NCBI GenBank assembly: GCA_016932415.1
Contig: JAFGCX010000008.1
Coordinates: forward strand, 22,291-86,290
Direction of reading: 5' to 3'
Length of the DNA: 64,000 nucleotides
DNA from: Candidatus Krumholzibacteriota bacterium
Lineage (GTDB): Bacteria > Krumholzibacteriota > Krumholzibacteriia > Krumholzibacteriales > Krumholzibacteriaceae
Shown here: one piece after another, positions 1-9,625 of the stretch
Position numbering within the stretch: position 1 is the stretch's first letter
Layout of the letters: each line of letters starts with the position of its first letter
Translations under genes and position numbers: made by a program
Notes under the pieces: model-generated
Seen by the model: the letters and a program-made list of their open reading frames with translations, nothing else
Database searches by the model: none
What the model was told of the DNA's origin: nothing

Positions 1-473
1 TGATAATCAAACGTTCCGCCGGGTTGCTGAATGTGTCGATCGAAGAGGAAGGAGCGGTTGAGATATCGAGAAGGTCGCGGGGGACTCCGAGGATCGCTAA
101 CAGGCTTCTGAGAAGAGTGCGTGATTTCGCGCAGATCAAGGGGAAAGGTATTATCGACCGCGAGATAGCTGACTATGCTCTCGGCATGCTCGAAGTCGAC
201 GGCAAGGGCCTTAATGAGATGGACCGGAGGATACTTGCCACGATCATAGAAAAATTCTCAGGAGGTCCAGTCGGAATAAGTTCTCTTTCCGTCGCGGTCG
301 CTGAAGAGGGTGAGACGATCGAGGATGTCTACGAACCATACCTGATCCAGGAGGGATTGTTGCAGCGGACATCGAGAGGAAGAATAGTGACCGATTCGGG
401 ATATGAACATATGGAGATGGCAAGGGGTGGAGAGAAGGGTCCCCAGGGTAATTTCTTCAATCATGGCAGTTGA
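1..473 (+). CDS. ruvB: Holliday junction helicase RuvB, C-terminal part (5' end outside window)
   Basis: This is the last ~156 codons of RuvB, the hexameric AAA+ motor that drives Holliday-junction branch migration with RuvA. Frame 3 is open from the window edge, so no start is visible. The protein reads into the typical segment with SAGLLNV and [18 protein letters not shown] (end of the AAA+ lid), followed by the winged-helix DNA-binding domain ([43 protein letters not shown]). The C-terminus is normal in length for the family. queA starts 21 bp downstream, as in many bacteria, so the two are probably co-transcribed. I am sure of the family; only the N-terminal ATPase half is missing. Confidence 0.95.
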   Translation, partial: IIKRSAGLLNVSIEEEGAVEISRRSRGTPRIANRLLRRVRDFAQIKGKGIIDREIADYALGMLEVDGKGLNEMDRRILATIIEKFSGGPVGISSLSVAVAEEGETIEDVYEPYLIQEGLLQRTSRGRIVTDSGYEHMEMARGGEKGPQGNFFNHGS

Positions 474-494
474 TCCGGATAGCGAAGAATCTTT

Positions 495-1550
495 ATGAAT
501 CTCAACGATTTCAATTATGAACTCCCCGAGGATCTGATCGCCCAGTACCCCGCCGAAAAACGCGACGACAGCAGGATGATACTATTTAACCGAAGCCTCG
601 GCGAGATCCGCGAAACAAGGTTTTCCAATTTCGCGAGATATCTGCAGGATGGCGAACTGATCGTCGTCAACGAGACGAAGGTGATACCTGCGAGACTTTA
701 CGGTTCGAAAGAAACGGGAGCAACTATCGAGCTTTTTCTTACGCGTGACCTCGGTGGAAACAGATGGCGTGCGCTCTGCAGGCCATCGAAGAGGTTAAGG
801 CCTGGAGATTCTTTGTACATAGGGGAAGCCGGGCACGAGGTCAAAGTCGATGAGGAGATAGGTGAAGGCGAATGGATAGTATCCCTGCCAGACACGACTT
901 CGAACATGCAGTTCATAAAAAGGTTCGGGAATGTCCCGCTTCCTCCATATATAAAGAGGGAGATGGAAGATGATGATGTTGAAAGATACCAGACGATATT
1001 CGCCAGGGAAGACGGATCCGTAGCGGCTCCGACGGCCGGGTTGCATTTTACCGAAAAGGTCTTCAGGGATATAGCTCAGAGGGGCGGCACAGTCATTCCG
1101 ATAACTCTGCATGTCGGCCCGGGGACTTTCAGGCCGCTCGAATCGGAGATCGTCGAGGAAAATATACTCTCTCCCGAATATATCATGATCAGAAAAGATT
1201 ACTGGGACGCCGTCAGAGAGGCGAAAGATTCCGGACGGAGTATTGTCGCCGTCGGTACTACCGTGACCAGGACGCTCGAAGCCCTTGCTTCCGGAAAAAT
1301 CATCGAAGAAAAGATAAAAGTGATCGATGAAGTGGAATACATAACCGGATGGACCGACCTGTTTATTTATCCGGGATTTGAATTCAAGGTGGTCGACGCC
1401 CTTGTGACGAACCTTCATCTTCCGATGTCGAGCCTTTTCGTTCTCGTCTCCGCCTTTGCCGGCCGGGAAAAGATGCTCAACACGTATAAATGGGCGGTTC
1501 AGAGAAGATTCAGGTTTTACAGCTACGGCGACGTGATGTTCATAAGGTAG
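495..1550 (+). CDS. queA: S-adenosylmethionine:tRNA ribosyltransferase-isomerase
   Basis: QueA transfers and isomerises the ribosyl group of SAM onto 7-aminomethyl-7-deazaguanine in tRNA, giving epoxyqueuosine at the wobble base of GUN anticodons. The 351-residue length is normal. Family landmarks are visible: the opening DFNYELPEDLIAQYPAEKRD, the ALCRPSKRLRPGD segment, SVAAPTAGLHFTEK, the LHVGPGTFRPLE loop and the C-terminal FKVVDALVTNLHLPMSSLFV. The ATG at 495 lies just downstream of ruvB. tgt follows 18 bp later, so the two queuosine enzymes act in sequence from one transcript. No anomaly was seen. Confidence 0.97.
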   Translation: MNLNDFNYELPEDLIAQYPAEKRDDSRMILFNRSLGEIRETRFSNFARYLQDGELIVVNETKVIPARLYGSKETGATIELFLTRDLGGNRWRALCRPSKRLRPGDSLYIGEAGHEVKVDEEIGEGEWIVSLPDTTSNMQFIKRFGNVPLPPYIKREMEDDDVERYQTIFAREDGSVAAPTAGLHFTEKVFRDIAQRGGTVIPITLHVGPGTFRPLESEIVEENILSPEYIMIRKDYWDAVREAKDSGRSIVAVGTTVTRTLEALASGKIIEEKIKVIDEVEYITGWTDLFIYPGFEFKVVDALVTNLHLPMSSLFVLVSAFAGREKMLNTYKWAVQRRFRFYSYGDVMFIR

Positions 1551-2720
<1,170 letters not shown>

Positions 2721-2752
2721 GCCAGGGGTGTACGGTATTTTAAGGAGGAAGT

Positions 2753-3076
2753 ATGTCGGAGATCCTTTTTGCTCTCAGCGGCAGCCCACAGTCAGGCGAA
2801 GGTGGAAATCCACTAATGATGTTCGTGCCGATAATTCTTATATTCGTCGTATTCTACCTTATCCTGATCAGGCCGCAGCAGAAGAAGCAGAAGGAGCATC
2901 AGAACCTGCTGTCCCAGTTGCGAAAGGGCGACAAGGTAGTCACCAACGGAGGCCTTTACGGGACTATCGTTGATGCCAAAGATCATGTCGCCGTAATCAA
3001 GATCGCGGAAAACGTAAAGGTCGAGATCGTAAAAAGCGCCATTGCCACAGTGATCGAAAGGAAGGGCGACCAGTAG
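2753..3076 (+). CDS. yajC: Sec translocon accessory subunit YajC
   Basis: YajC is a small single-span inner-membrane protein that associates with SecDF and the Sec holotranslocon. The 107-residue product has a short Gly/Ser-rich N-terminus, one membrane helix at about residues 20-40 (MMFVPIILIFVVFYLILIRP), the signature RPQQKKQKEH just after it, and a C-terminal domain with KGDKVVTNGGLYGTI. A strong AAGGAGG precedes ATG 2753. No secD or secF lies downstream; def follows instead. Confidence 0.95.
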   Translation: MSEILFALSGSPQSGEGGNPLMMFVPIILIFVVFYLILIRPQQKKQKEHQNLLSQLRKGDKVVTNGGLYGTIVDAKDHVAVIKIAENVKVEIVKSAIATVIERKGDQ

Positions 3077-3099
3077 ACCCGGTGACGGGGAGAGATCCA

Positions 3100-3615
3100 G
3101 TGTCGAGAAGAAATCTGAGGATAGTCGGTGACGGCATCCTGCGAAAAAAAGCCCGGAAGGTAGAAGTCTTCGATGAATCGTTGACCGTGCTTCTGGATGA
3201 TATGGTCCAGACGATGATCTATGAGGGAGGGGTCGGTCTCGCCGCCCCCCAGGTAGGGGTCTCCGCGATGGTGGCTGTCGTCAATCCGGAACCAGAGAAT
3301 GATGAGACTCTTCTGAAACTTATAAATCCCGAGATAATCGATACGGGAGCAGAGACTGAAAGCATCGAGGAAGGCTGTCTCAGCGTTCCGGGTATCAGGG
3401 GGAACGTGATCCGCCCGGTGGCCATAGTCCTTCAATACCAGGATGAAAATGGAGAAGAGAAGAAGATACAGGTCGAGGGGCTCGTATCGAGAATAATCCA
3501 GCATGAACTTGATCATCTCAACGGCGTGCTTTTTACCGACAGGCTTTCCTTTGCCAAAAAGATGATGATAAAAAATAAATTGAAGGAACTTGCCAGGAGG
3601 GCAAGACAGGAGTAA
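3100..3615 (+). CDS. def: Peptide deformylase
   Basis: Def removes the N-terminal formyl group from nascent proteins using a bound ferrous or zinc ion. All three family motifs are present: GVGLAAPQVG, EGCLSVPGI (metal Cys) and QHELDHLNG (two metal His and catalytic Glu). I place the start at GTG 3100, six codons inside a longer reading that begins at GTG 3082. The inner start has GGGGAGAGA at a normal distance and yields the usual opening (SRRNLRIVGDGILRKKA). Together with the next gene, fmt, it handles both ends of the formyl-methionine cycle. Confidence 0.95.
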   Translation: MSRRNLRIVGDGILRKKARKVEVFDESLTVLLDDMVQTMIYEGGVGLAAPQVGVSAMVAVVNPEPENDETLLKLINPEIIDTGAETESIEEGCLSVPGIRGNVIRPVAIVLQYQDENGEEKKIQVEGLVSRIIQHELDHLNGVLFTDRLSFAKKMMIKNKLKELARRARQE

Positions 3616-3619
3616 CTCG

Positions 3620-4564
3620 ATGCCGCGGGTGATATTTTTCGGGTCCCCCGATTTTGCTCTTCCTTCCCTGAAAATCCTGATTCCGACGGAATTCTGCCCC
3701 GAGCTGGTAGTAACGCAGCCGGACAGACCCTCTGGCAGGGGCAGGGCAAGCAGTCCAACGCCGGTCAAGGCCCTTGCCGTGGAGAACGGCCTTCCCGTCA
3801 GGGTCGTAAGCAGTTTCAGGAAAGAGGATGTTTTCGGATCATTTGCCGGGCGCGGGGCGGACTATTTCGTTGTAGTAGCTTTCGGGCTGATATTCCCGGA
3901 AAGATTTCTCAATATTCCGTCGAAGGAACCTGTCAACCTGCACGCGTCTCTTCTTCCCGCCTACAGGGGAGCGAGCCCGGTCAATATCGCTATCAGGGAC
4001 GGTATTTCCTTCACCGGTATCAGTACGATGAGAATGGTGAGGGATCTGGATGCCGGACCTGTATTCATGCAGGCCGTTGAACCGATCGATCCGATGGAAG
4101 ACGCGGGGTCTCTTTCCTCAAGGCTCGCCGAGAGGGGAGCCGGGCTGCTTCTGAAAACGTTGCGCGCCATAGAAGACGAAAACCTCTCCCCGGTCGAGCA
4201 GCAAGAGGATGGCGTTTCCACAGTCTCCCTGCTGAAGAAGGAAGACGGGGCGATACCGTGGAAAAAGACTGCCATAGAGGTGCATAACCATATAAGGGGT
4301 ATGAATCCCTGGCCGGGAAGCCATACGCGCTACCAGGGGGAGTATATCAAGATCCACAGCGCGGAACCTTATGACATGATCCCTTCCCGCGCGGCGCCGG
4401 GCGGGATAGTTTCAGCTTCCGGTGATGATCTGATAGTTGCGTGCGGAACAGGCTCGATCAGGATAAGGACTATACAGGCGCAGGGGAAAAAGGTCCTGGA
4501 AGCGGGGCAGTTTCTCAGGGGATATCGCATTGAAGTAGGCAGTGTTCTGGGTCAGGAGGCATGA
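3620..4564 (+). CDS. fmt: Methionyl-tRNA formyltransferase
   Basis: Fmt formylates initiator Met-tRNA with 10-formyl-THF. The 314-residue product starts MPRVIFFGSPDFALPSLK and carries the catalytic stretch VNLHASLLPAYRGASPV (Asn and His) and RDLDAGPVF (Asp). The C-terminal OB-like tRNA-binding domain covers about residues 200-310. An in-frame upstream start at 3590 lies inside def; ATG 3620 is preferred because CAGGAG sits just upstream and it gives the canonical N-terminus. The last codons overlap the next gene by an ATGA. Confidence 0.96.
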   Translation: MPRVIFFGSPDFALPSLKILIPTEFCPELVVTQPDRPSGRGRASSPTPVKALAVENGLPVRVVSSFRKEDVFGSFAGRGADYFVVVAFGLIFPERFLNIPSKEPVNLHASLLPAYRGASPVNIAIRDGISFTGISTMRMVRDLDAGPVFMQAVEPIDPMEDAGSLSSRLAERGAGLLLKTLRAIEDENLSPVEQQEDGVSTVSLLKKEDGAIPWKKTAIEVHNHIRGMNPWPGSHTRYQGEYIKIHSAEPYDMIPSRAAPGGIVSASGDDLIVACGTGSIRIRTIQAQGKKVLEAGQFLRGYRIEVGSVLGQEA

Positions 4565-5313
4565 TCGTGGAGGGTGAAAAGAAAAAACACTGGCATCCGG
4601 TCCTGTTTTATCTATTTGTCATAACGGGGGCGTTTATCGCCGGGGTCATCATATTCAATTTTATTATCCTGCCGGCCCTTGTGGGCAGGAGGGATATGGT
4701 CATAGTTCCTGATATTACCGGAATGCTGATACAACCGGCAGAGAAAGCCTGCGAGAACAAGGGGCTGAAAATGATGGTCGCCGGCGAAAGGCATTCAGAT
4801 GAGTTTCCATCAGGTACGGTCATCGAGCAGATACCGAGATATGGAGAAAGCCTGAAGGGGATGAGGACGGTAAGGGTCTTCGTCAGCACCGGCAGGGAAA
4901 CGGAAGAAGTCCCTGATATAGTGGGACTTTCGCTGAGACAGGCTGAGCTGATGATCGAAAACGCGCGTCTACAGAAAGGCAGGATCGTAAGGATCTTTTC
5001 AAACCGGAACGGTGAAAACAGGGTAGTATCGACGAGCCCGTCTTCAGGAAGTCGCGTACATCTCGATAAGGAGATCGATATTCTTCTGATGATGACTGGA
5101 GAACCGGAAGAATACCTGATGCCGGACCTGGTCGGCAAGGATCTTCTTTTTGTAAGAGAAAGACTCGAACGAAGCGGTTTCCATGTGACAAGGGTAGTAA
5201 GCCGGCGTGACAGGGACAGATTTCCCGACACCATCCTCTTCCAGACTCCTCCCGCCGGTTATTCGATCAAAGAAGGAGGCACTATTGAGCTCGTCGTTTC
5301 GACAATCGATTGA
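4561..5313 (+). CDS. Membrane-anchored triple-PASTA domain protein
   Basis: The 250-residue protein has a short cytoplasmic Lys/His-rich N-terminus, one membrane helix (about residues 17-38) and then three PASTA-like repeats (about 45-112, 113-180, 181-250). The repeats are marked by VPDITGMLIQPAEKACENKG, VPDIVGLSLRQAELMIENA and MPDLVGKDLLFVRERLERSG, each ending in a short Val/Ser strand. PASTA domains elsewhere bind peptidoglycan fragments on PknB-type kinases and PBPs, but no kinase or transpeptidase domain is attached here. It overlaps fmt by 4 bp (ATGA) and rpe by 29 bp. A role in sensing or tethering to cell wall outside the membrane is inference. Confidence 0.85.
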   Translation: MIVEGEKKKHWHPVLFYLFVITGAFIAGVIIFNFIILPALVGRRDMVIVPDITGMLIQPAEKACENKGLKMMVAGERHSDEFPSGTVIEQIPRYGESLKGMRTVRVFVSTGRETEEVPDIVGLSLRQAELMIENARLQKGRIVRIFSNRNGENRVVSTSPSSGSRVHLDKEIDILLMMTGEPEEYLMPDLVGKDLLFVRERLERSGFHVTRVVSRRDRDRFPDTILFQTPPAGYSIKEGGTIELVVSTID

Positions 5314-5974
5314 CCAGGGCAGGATCGCCGTGGCTCCCTCAGTGCTGGCAGCCGATTTTTCGATCCTTGGCGAAGAGATCTCATCGGTGGAAAAAGCAGG
5401 CGCCGATTTTCTTCATCTTGACGTCATGGACGGCTGTTTCGTTCCCAATATAACTTTTGGTCCTATCATCGTGTCCGCGATATCCAGGCTGGCGAATACG
5501 CCTCTTATAACTCACCTTATGATCAATGATCCGGCAAAATATATCGATCCCTTTGTAGAAGCGGGTTCTTCGGTGATCAGCTTTCATCACGAGGCGGTAA
5601 AGTCGGGGCATCTGGCGATCATTGACCGGCTTCACGAAAGAGGATGCGCCGCGGGGATAGCTATCAACCCTGATACGCCTCTCTCTGCTATCGAAGAAGT
5701 GATCGAGCGCATCGATCTTTTGCTCCTTATGACGGTCTTTCCCGGATTCGGGGGACAGAAATTCATAAACAACGTTCTTGCCAAGATAGAGCAGGCTGCG
5801 GCGAAAAAAGAGAAGAACGGGTATAATTTCGCCATAGAAGTGGATGGAGGTATCAATGGCGATACCGCTGCGTCGGTGAGGGACGCGGGCGGCCAGATCC
5901 TGGTTGCCGGGACGGCGGTTTTCGGCAGTAGCGATTATTTCACGGCGATCAGCACGATCAGAGGACGGTCCTGA
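5285..5974 (+). CDS. rpe: Ribulose-phosphate 3-epimerase
   Basis: Rpe interconverts ribulose-5-phosphate and xylulose-5-phosphate in the pentose phosphate pathway. It is a TIM barrel with VAPSVLAADFSILGEEI, HLDVMDGCFVPNITFGP (metal His/Asp), SFHHEA (metal His), VFPGFGGQKF and VDGGI (metal Asp, phosphate loop). The open frame reaches back to 5207, but I choose TTG 5285: AGGAGG at 5274-5279 sits 5 nt before it and the resulting 229-residue protein has a normal N-terminus. It overlaps the PASTA gene by 29 bp, which suggests translational coupling. Confidence 0.93.
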   Translation: MSSSFRQSIDQGRIAVAPSVLAADFSILGEEISSVEKAGADFLHLDVMDGCFVPNITFGPIIVSAISRLANTPLITHLMINDPAKYIDPFVEAGSSVISFHHEAVKSGHLAIIDRLHERGCAAGIAINPDTPLSAIEEVIERIDLLLLMTVFPGFGGQKFINNVLAKIEQAAAKKEKNGYNFAIEVDGGINGDTAASVRDAGGQILVAGTAVFGSSDYFTAISTIRGRS

Positions 5975-6011
5975 CCGGCCTCGACCCGCTTGAGAGAGAT
6001 AGTGATTTCAC

Positions 6012-6040
6012 TTGCCTGACCCCGGAAATCGTGTTACTTT
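6012..6040 (+). promoter_or_regulatory. Possible sigma-70 promoter for the ffh-yraN run
   Basis: TTGCCT at 6012-6017, a 17-nt spacer and TACTTT at 6035-6040 lie in the 95-bp gap between rpe and ffh. The match is moderate; read-through from upstream is equally possible. Confidence 0.35.
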
Positions 6041-6069
6041 AAATCTTTTACGGCTGGGAGTGATTGCAG

Positions 6070-7395
6070 GTGTTCCAGGACCTGAGTGAGAAGTTCGCCC
6101 GCGTATTCAAGGAGTTGAGAGGACACGGAAAGGTCCGTGAAGTCCATATCCAGGCGGCGATGAAGGAAGTGCGAAGAGCGCTTCTCGAAGCTGACGTAAA
6201 TTACAAGGTCGTAAAGGGTTTCATAGCGAATGTCAGCGAGAGGGCTCTTGGTGAGAAAGTACTGGACAGCCTCACTCCTGACCAGCAGATTATAAAGATT
6301 GTTCACGAGGAACTGATCAGTATCCTCGGTGGAGGGCCGACGGCATTCACGCTCTCCGGTTCACCGGCGGGAGTGATGGTGTGCGGGCTTCAGGGGGCCG
6401 GCAAGACGAGTTTTACGGCGAAGCTTGCCGTATATCTGAGAAAAAAGGGGAGGAATCCCCTGCTTGTCGCGGCCGATATTTATCGGCCGGCGGCTGTTCA
6501 GCAGCTGGAGGTACTCGGCAGGGAGATAGATACTCCGGTCTTCGCTCCCGGAATCGATCTTCCGGTGGAAGAGATAGTAAGAAAAGCCGTTATCGAAGCG
6601 AAGAAAAATCTTCGCGACACGATTATCGTTGATACAGCAGGGCGGCTTCACATAGACGGCGAGATGATGGATGAGCTGAGCAGGGTGAAGGAGATCCTCA
6701 GGCCTGAGGAATCACTTCTGGTGCTGGACAGCATGACCGGACAGGAAGCAGTGACTGTCGCTCGCGAGTTTAAAAAAGAGATAGACTTCACCGGTGTTGT
6801 CCTTACCAAGCTTGATGGGGACACACGTGGTGGCGCCGCGCTTTCAGTCTCCTCAATAGCGCGTGTGCCGATAAAATTCGTCTGTGTCGGTGAGAGAACG
6901 GGAGACCTTGAAGCGTTTTTCCCCGATCGGATGGCTGGAAGGATCCTGGGAATGGGAGATATCCTCTCCCTGGTGGAGAAGGCCCAGGATACTCTGGATG
7001 AGAAGAAGATCAAGGAGCTTGAAAGCAAGCTTCTCAAGGAGGCATTCACCCTCGAAGACTTCCTTGACCAGCTCCAGCGGCTGAAGAAAATGGGGCCGGT
7101 TGATCAGATCCTCGGCATGGTGCCAGGGATGAAGTTGAAGGGTGCCCTTCCGTCCGGTGTGGGCGAGAAGGAGATGAAGAAGATCGAGGCGATCATCCAG
7201 TCTATGACTCCTCTGGAGCGGCGTTCCCCGCAGCTTATCGGAGGATCGAGAAGGCGCAGGATCGCTAACGGAAGCGGTTCCAGCGTTCAGGACGTGAACC
7301 GTCTGCTGAATCAGTTTCAGCAGATGAAGAAGATGATGAAGCGATTTTCGAAAGCAGCCGGGAAGATGCCGGCAGGCTTTCCGCATTCACGATGA
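6070..7395 (+). CDS. ffh: Signal recognition particle protein Ffh (SRP54)
   Basis: Ffh is the GTPase of the signal recognition particle; it binds signal sequences and 4.5S RNA and docks on FtsY. The N domain (about residues 1-90) begins FQDLSEKFARVFKELRG. The G domain has the P-loop GLQGAGKTSFTAK, DTAGRLHIDGEMM and TKLDGDTRGGAAL. The Met-rich M domain (about 295-440) ends with IANGSGSSVQDVNRLLNQF and the MKKMMKRF stretch. GTG 6070 gives the family start; TTG 6064 is an alternative two codons upstream. No SRP RNA gene with the conserved GGAAG-type tetraloop core was found nearby. rpsP follows, as in many bacteria. Confidence 0.97.
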   Translation: MFQDLSEKFARVFKELRGHGKVREVHIQAAMKEVRRALLEADVNYKVVKGFIANVSERALGEKVLDSLTPDQQIIKIVHEELISILGGGPTAFTLSGSPAGVMVCGLQGAGKTSFTAKLAVYLRKKGRNPLLVAADIYRPAAVQQLEVLGREIDTPVFAPGIDLPVEEIVRKAVIEAKKNLRDTIIVDTAGRLHIDGEMMDELSRVKEILRPEESLLVLDSMTGQEAVTVAREFKKEIDFTGVVLTKLDGDTRGGAALSVSSIARVPIKFVCVGERTGDLEAFFPDRMAGRILGMGDILSLVEKAQDTLDEKKIKELESKLLKEAFTLEDFLDQLQRLKKMGPVDQILGMVPGMKLKGALPSGVGEKEMKKIEAIIQSMTPLERRSPQLIGGSRRRRIANGSGSSVQDVNRLLNQFQQMKKMMKRFSKAAGKMPAGFPHSR

Positions 7396-7426
7396 ATCGA
7401 AACCAGGTATTTAACGGAGGTAGGAG

Positions 7427-7936
7427 TTGGCAGTAAAAATCAGAATGAAGAGGATGGGTTCGAAAAAGAACCCCTTCTTCCGTATTGTCGCAGCGGATTC
7501 CAGGTTTCCCCGCGACGGCCGTTTTATCGAGATGCTCGGATTTTACGATCCGATGACTGAACCGGCCAATATCAAGATCGACGAGGATAAACTTTATAAA
7601 TGGCTTGATGACGGGGCCAAGCCGACTGATAATACGGCGGATGTGCTGAAAAAGGCTGGATTGCTCGAGAGATGGCAGCTTCTGAAGAGTGGAGTCAAGA
7701 TCTCCGAACTCGATGAAGTCATTGAAGCGAGAAGAGAAAAACAGCCGAAACCGGAAGGGAAAAAGGTCGAAAAGCTATCAAAGAAAGCGGTAGCGGCGGC
7801 CCAAAAAGCTCAGGAGGATAAGGACAAGGCGGAAGAGGAAGCGGCGAAAAAGGCTGAAGAGGCAGTTCCCGATAGCGAGAAAGCTGCCGAAGAGACGCCC
7901 GCGGAGAATGAAGCGGGAGAGACTCCGAAAGAGTAG
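7427..7936 (+). CDS. rpsP: 30S ribosomal protein S16 with a long charged tail
   Basis: Residues 1-~90 are a standard S16 core ([55 protein letters not shown]). The start is TTG 7427 behind GGAGG-TAGGAG. Most S16 proteins stop near 80-100 residues; this one runs to 169, with a low-complexity Lys/Glu/Ala tail from about residue 105 (repeated KKAEE and EAAKKA patterns, then Pro/Glu-rich). The tail is likely disordered and solvent-exposed. Similar tails occur in some phyla, so this is a lineage trait rather than an error. Confidence 0.95.
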   Translation: MAVKIRMKRMGSKKNPFFRIVAADSRFPRDGRFIEMLGFYDPMTEPANIKIDEDKLYKWLDDGAKPTDNTADVLKKAGLLERWQLLKSGVKISELDEVIEARREKQPKPEGKKVEKLSKKAVAAAQKAQEDKDKAEEEAAKKAEEAVPDSEKAAEETPAENEAGETPKE

Positions 7937-8037
7937 AACCGGAAGCGGAGAAAATTTATTCATATCATCGGGAGATATACTGAAAGAGATATCTATCGAT
8001 ACGGAGCATGCCGGCACTTAAAAGGAGCCAATAGCAG

Positions 8038-8283
8038 ATGAATATAGAACCTATTAAGACGATGATACACAAGATCTGCGAGATGCTTGTCGACCATCCT
8101 GAAGCAATCAGGATCATCGAAGAGACTCGCGACGATACAATGATCATAGTGCTGTCAGTTGATAAATCCGATGTCGGCAAAGTGATCGGCAGGAACGGTC
8201 AGACAGCCAAAGCACTGCGAGCCCTGGTCAATGCCGCCGCTACCCGAATGGGTAACAGGGTGCTTCTTGAGATCAGGGAATGA
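8038..8283 (+). CDS. khpA: KH-domain RNA-binding protein KhpA (YlqC family)
   Basis: This 81-residue protein is a single KH domain with the GxxG loop in VGKVIGRNGQTAKALRALV, the hallmark of KhpA/YlqC. KhpA binds many RNAs and pairs with KhpB in Gram-positive bacteria; here it sits in the widely conserved rpsP-khpA-rimM-trmD-rplS order. AAAGGAGCC lies upstream of ATG 8038. Its stop overlaps the start of rimM (ATGA), so the two are translationally coupled. The 101-bp gap before it contains no other gene. Confidence 0.93.
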   Translation: MNIEPIKTMIHKICEMLVDHPEAIRIIEETRDDTMIIVLSVDKSDVGKVIGRNGQTAKALRALVNAAATRMGNRVLLEIRE

Positions 8284-8816
8284 GCATTCAGATGCGATCG
8301 GATACAGCGTATCTGGGCAATATCGTAAATACTGTTGGATTGAAAGGTGAAGTAAAATTACTTCCCAGCAGTGATTTCTGGGTCGAGGCTCTTGATGTGG
8401 AGAAGCTCGACCTGGTATCGCGAGATGGAGTCCGCAGGATCGTCCATATTGACAGATACAGGATAAGAAAAAATGTTTTTATCATCAAGTTTTCAGGGAT
8501 CGAGGATATAGACGAGGCTGAATCGATCATGGGAGATGCCTTGGAGATCTCCGTCGACGCGCTGGATGAGAGACTTCTTCCCAGGGAGTTGAAACCTTTC
8601 CAGGTCAAGGGCGTGGAAGTCTTCAAGATCGATGGGACACCGGTCGGAACAGTCACAGGCATTCTTTCAGGGCCTCAGCAGGATTGCCTGATAGTAGAAA
8701 AAAACGAAAAGCGATGTCTTGTTCCGAATGTGCCGGAAGTCGTTAAGCTCATAGACCTCGACAGAGGCGTGATCGAGATAGATCCACCTGAAGGATTGCT
8801 CGATCTTACATGGTGA
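8280..8816 (+). CDS. rimM: 16S rRNA processing protein RimM
   Basis: RimM helps assemble the 30S head by binding S19. The 178-residue product has the N-terminal barrel (AYLGNIVNTVGLKGEVKLLP; VFIIKFSGIEDIDEAESIMG) and the C-terminal PRC barrel (GTPVGTVTGILSGPQQDCLI; VPNVPEVVKLIDLDRGVIEI; PEGLLDLTW). The start overlaps khpA by 4 bp. Normal length and context; nothing unusual. Confidence 0.95.
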   Translation: MSIQMRSDTAYLGNIVNTVGLKGEVKLLPSSDFWVEALDVEKLDLVSRDGVRRIVHIDRYRIRKNVFIIKFSGIEDIDEAESIMGDALEISVDALDERLLPRELKPFQVKGVEVFKIDGTPVGTVTGILSGPQQDCLIVEKNEKRCLVPNVPEVVKLIDLDRGVIEIDPPEGLLDLTW

Positions 8817-8827
8817 AAGGGCCCGGG

Positions 8828-9523
8828 ATGGATTTTTATTTTATATCGATCTTTCCCGAACTCTTCGGCGGAGTCCTTGATACGGGAGTGCTGGGTATCG
8901 CTTCCAGAAAAGGCCTTGCCAGATATAACGTCATCAACCTGAGGGATTTCGCCGTCGACAGCCATGGTTCTGTCGATGACTATCCTTACGGAGGCGGACC
9001 GGGGATGGTAATGATGGCGCCACCGGTGGTCGAGGCTGTAGAATCGGTCCGGGGCGATGGTGACGAAGGGGATGTACGCGTCATAATGCTTTCGCCCGCG
9101 GGAAAGCTGTTCGACCAGGATATGGCAAGGGAACTCTCGAGCGCGGACAAGATCATATTTGTCTGCGGCAGGTACAAGGGAGTAGATGAAAGGGTCAGGG
9201 ACCTTGTCGTGACCGACGCCATATCGATAGGCGATTATATTGTCAGCGGAGGAGAACTTCCCTCGCTCGTCATCGCCGATTCGATAGTGAGAAATTTCCC
9301 CGGTGTCCTGGGCGATGAGCGCAGCAGGGATACAGATTCGTTCGATATCGAACGGGGGCGCTCACTCGACGCGGCTTATTACACAAGACCGCCTGAATAC
9401 AGGGGGATGGAAGTCCCGGAGGTGTTGATATCGGGCGACCATGCCAGGATCGATCGGTGGAGAAAGAGTTCGGCGCTCGAGCGGACGAAGAAGTTCAGAC
9501 CCGATCTTTCCGGCAGCGAATGA
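8828..9523 (+). CDS. trmD: tRNA (guanosine-37-N1)-methyltransferase
   Basis: TrmD methylates G37 of tRNAs that read CNN codons, preventing +1 frameshifts. This SPOUT enzyme shows the deep-knot SAM site: MLSPAGKLFDQDMARELS, FVCGRYKGVDERV and SIGDYIVSGGELPSLVIAD, with catalytic Asp in the C-terminal helix region (VLGDERSRDTDSF). ATG 8828 is preferred over ATG 8810 because GAAAGGG lies 6-7 nt upstream and it gives the normal start (DFYFISIFPELFGGVLDTG). The inner start leaves an 11-bp gap after rimM. Confidence 0.96.
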   Translation: MDFYFISIFPELFGGVLDTGVLGIASRKGLARYNVINLRDFAVDSHGSVDDYPYGGGPGMVMMAPPVVEAVESVRGDGDEGDVRVIMLSPAGKLFDQDMARELSSADKIIFVCGRYKGVDERVRDLVVTDAISIGDYIVSGGELPSLVIADSIVRNFPGVLGDERSRDTDSFDIERGRSLDAAYYTRPPEYRGMEVPEVLISGDHARIDRWRKSSALERTKKFRPDLSGSE

Positions 9524-9545
9524 AAAGGATGTAAATTTATTACCG

Positions 9546-9583
9546 CTGGTATATATTTACCAGACAGGCCGGGCGGGGCCCGG
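9546..9583 (+). promoter_or_regulatory. Two adjacent hairpins in the rplS leader
   Basis: The 102-bp gap between trmD and rplS holds two short inverted repeats: CTGGTA/TACCAG at 9546-9551 and 9558-9563, then CCGGGC/GCCCGG at 9569-9574 and 9578-9583 with a 3-nt loop. No U-run follows the second, so it is not a simple terminator. It may be an L19 autoregulatory leader; this is inference from position only. Confidence 0.35.
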
Positions 9584-9625
9584 AAGTGGATTTGAATCAG
9601 ATCAAAAAAATGAAGGAGAGGCAGA

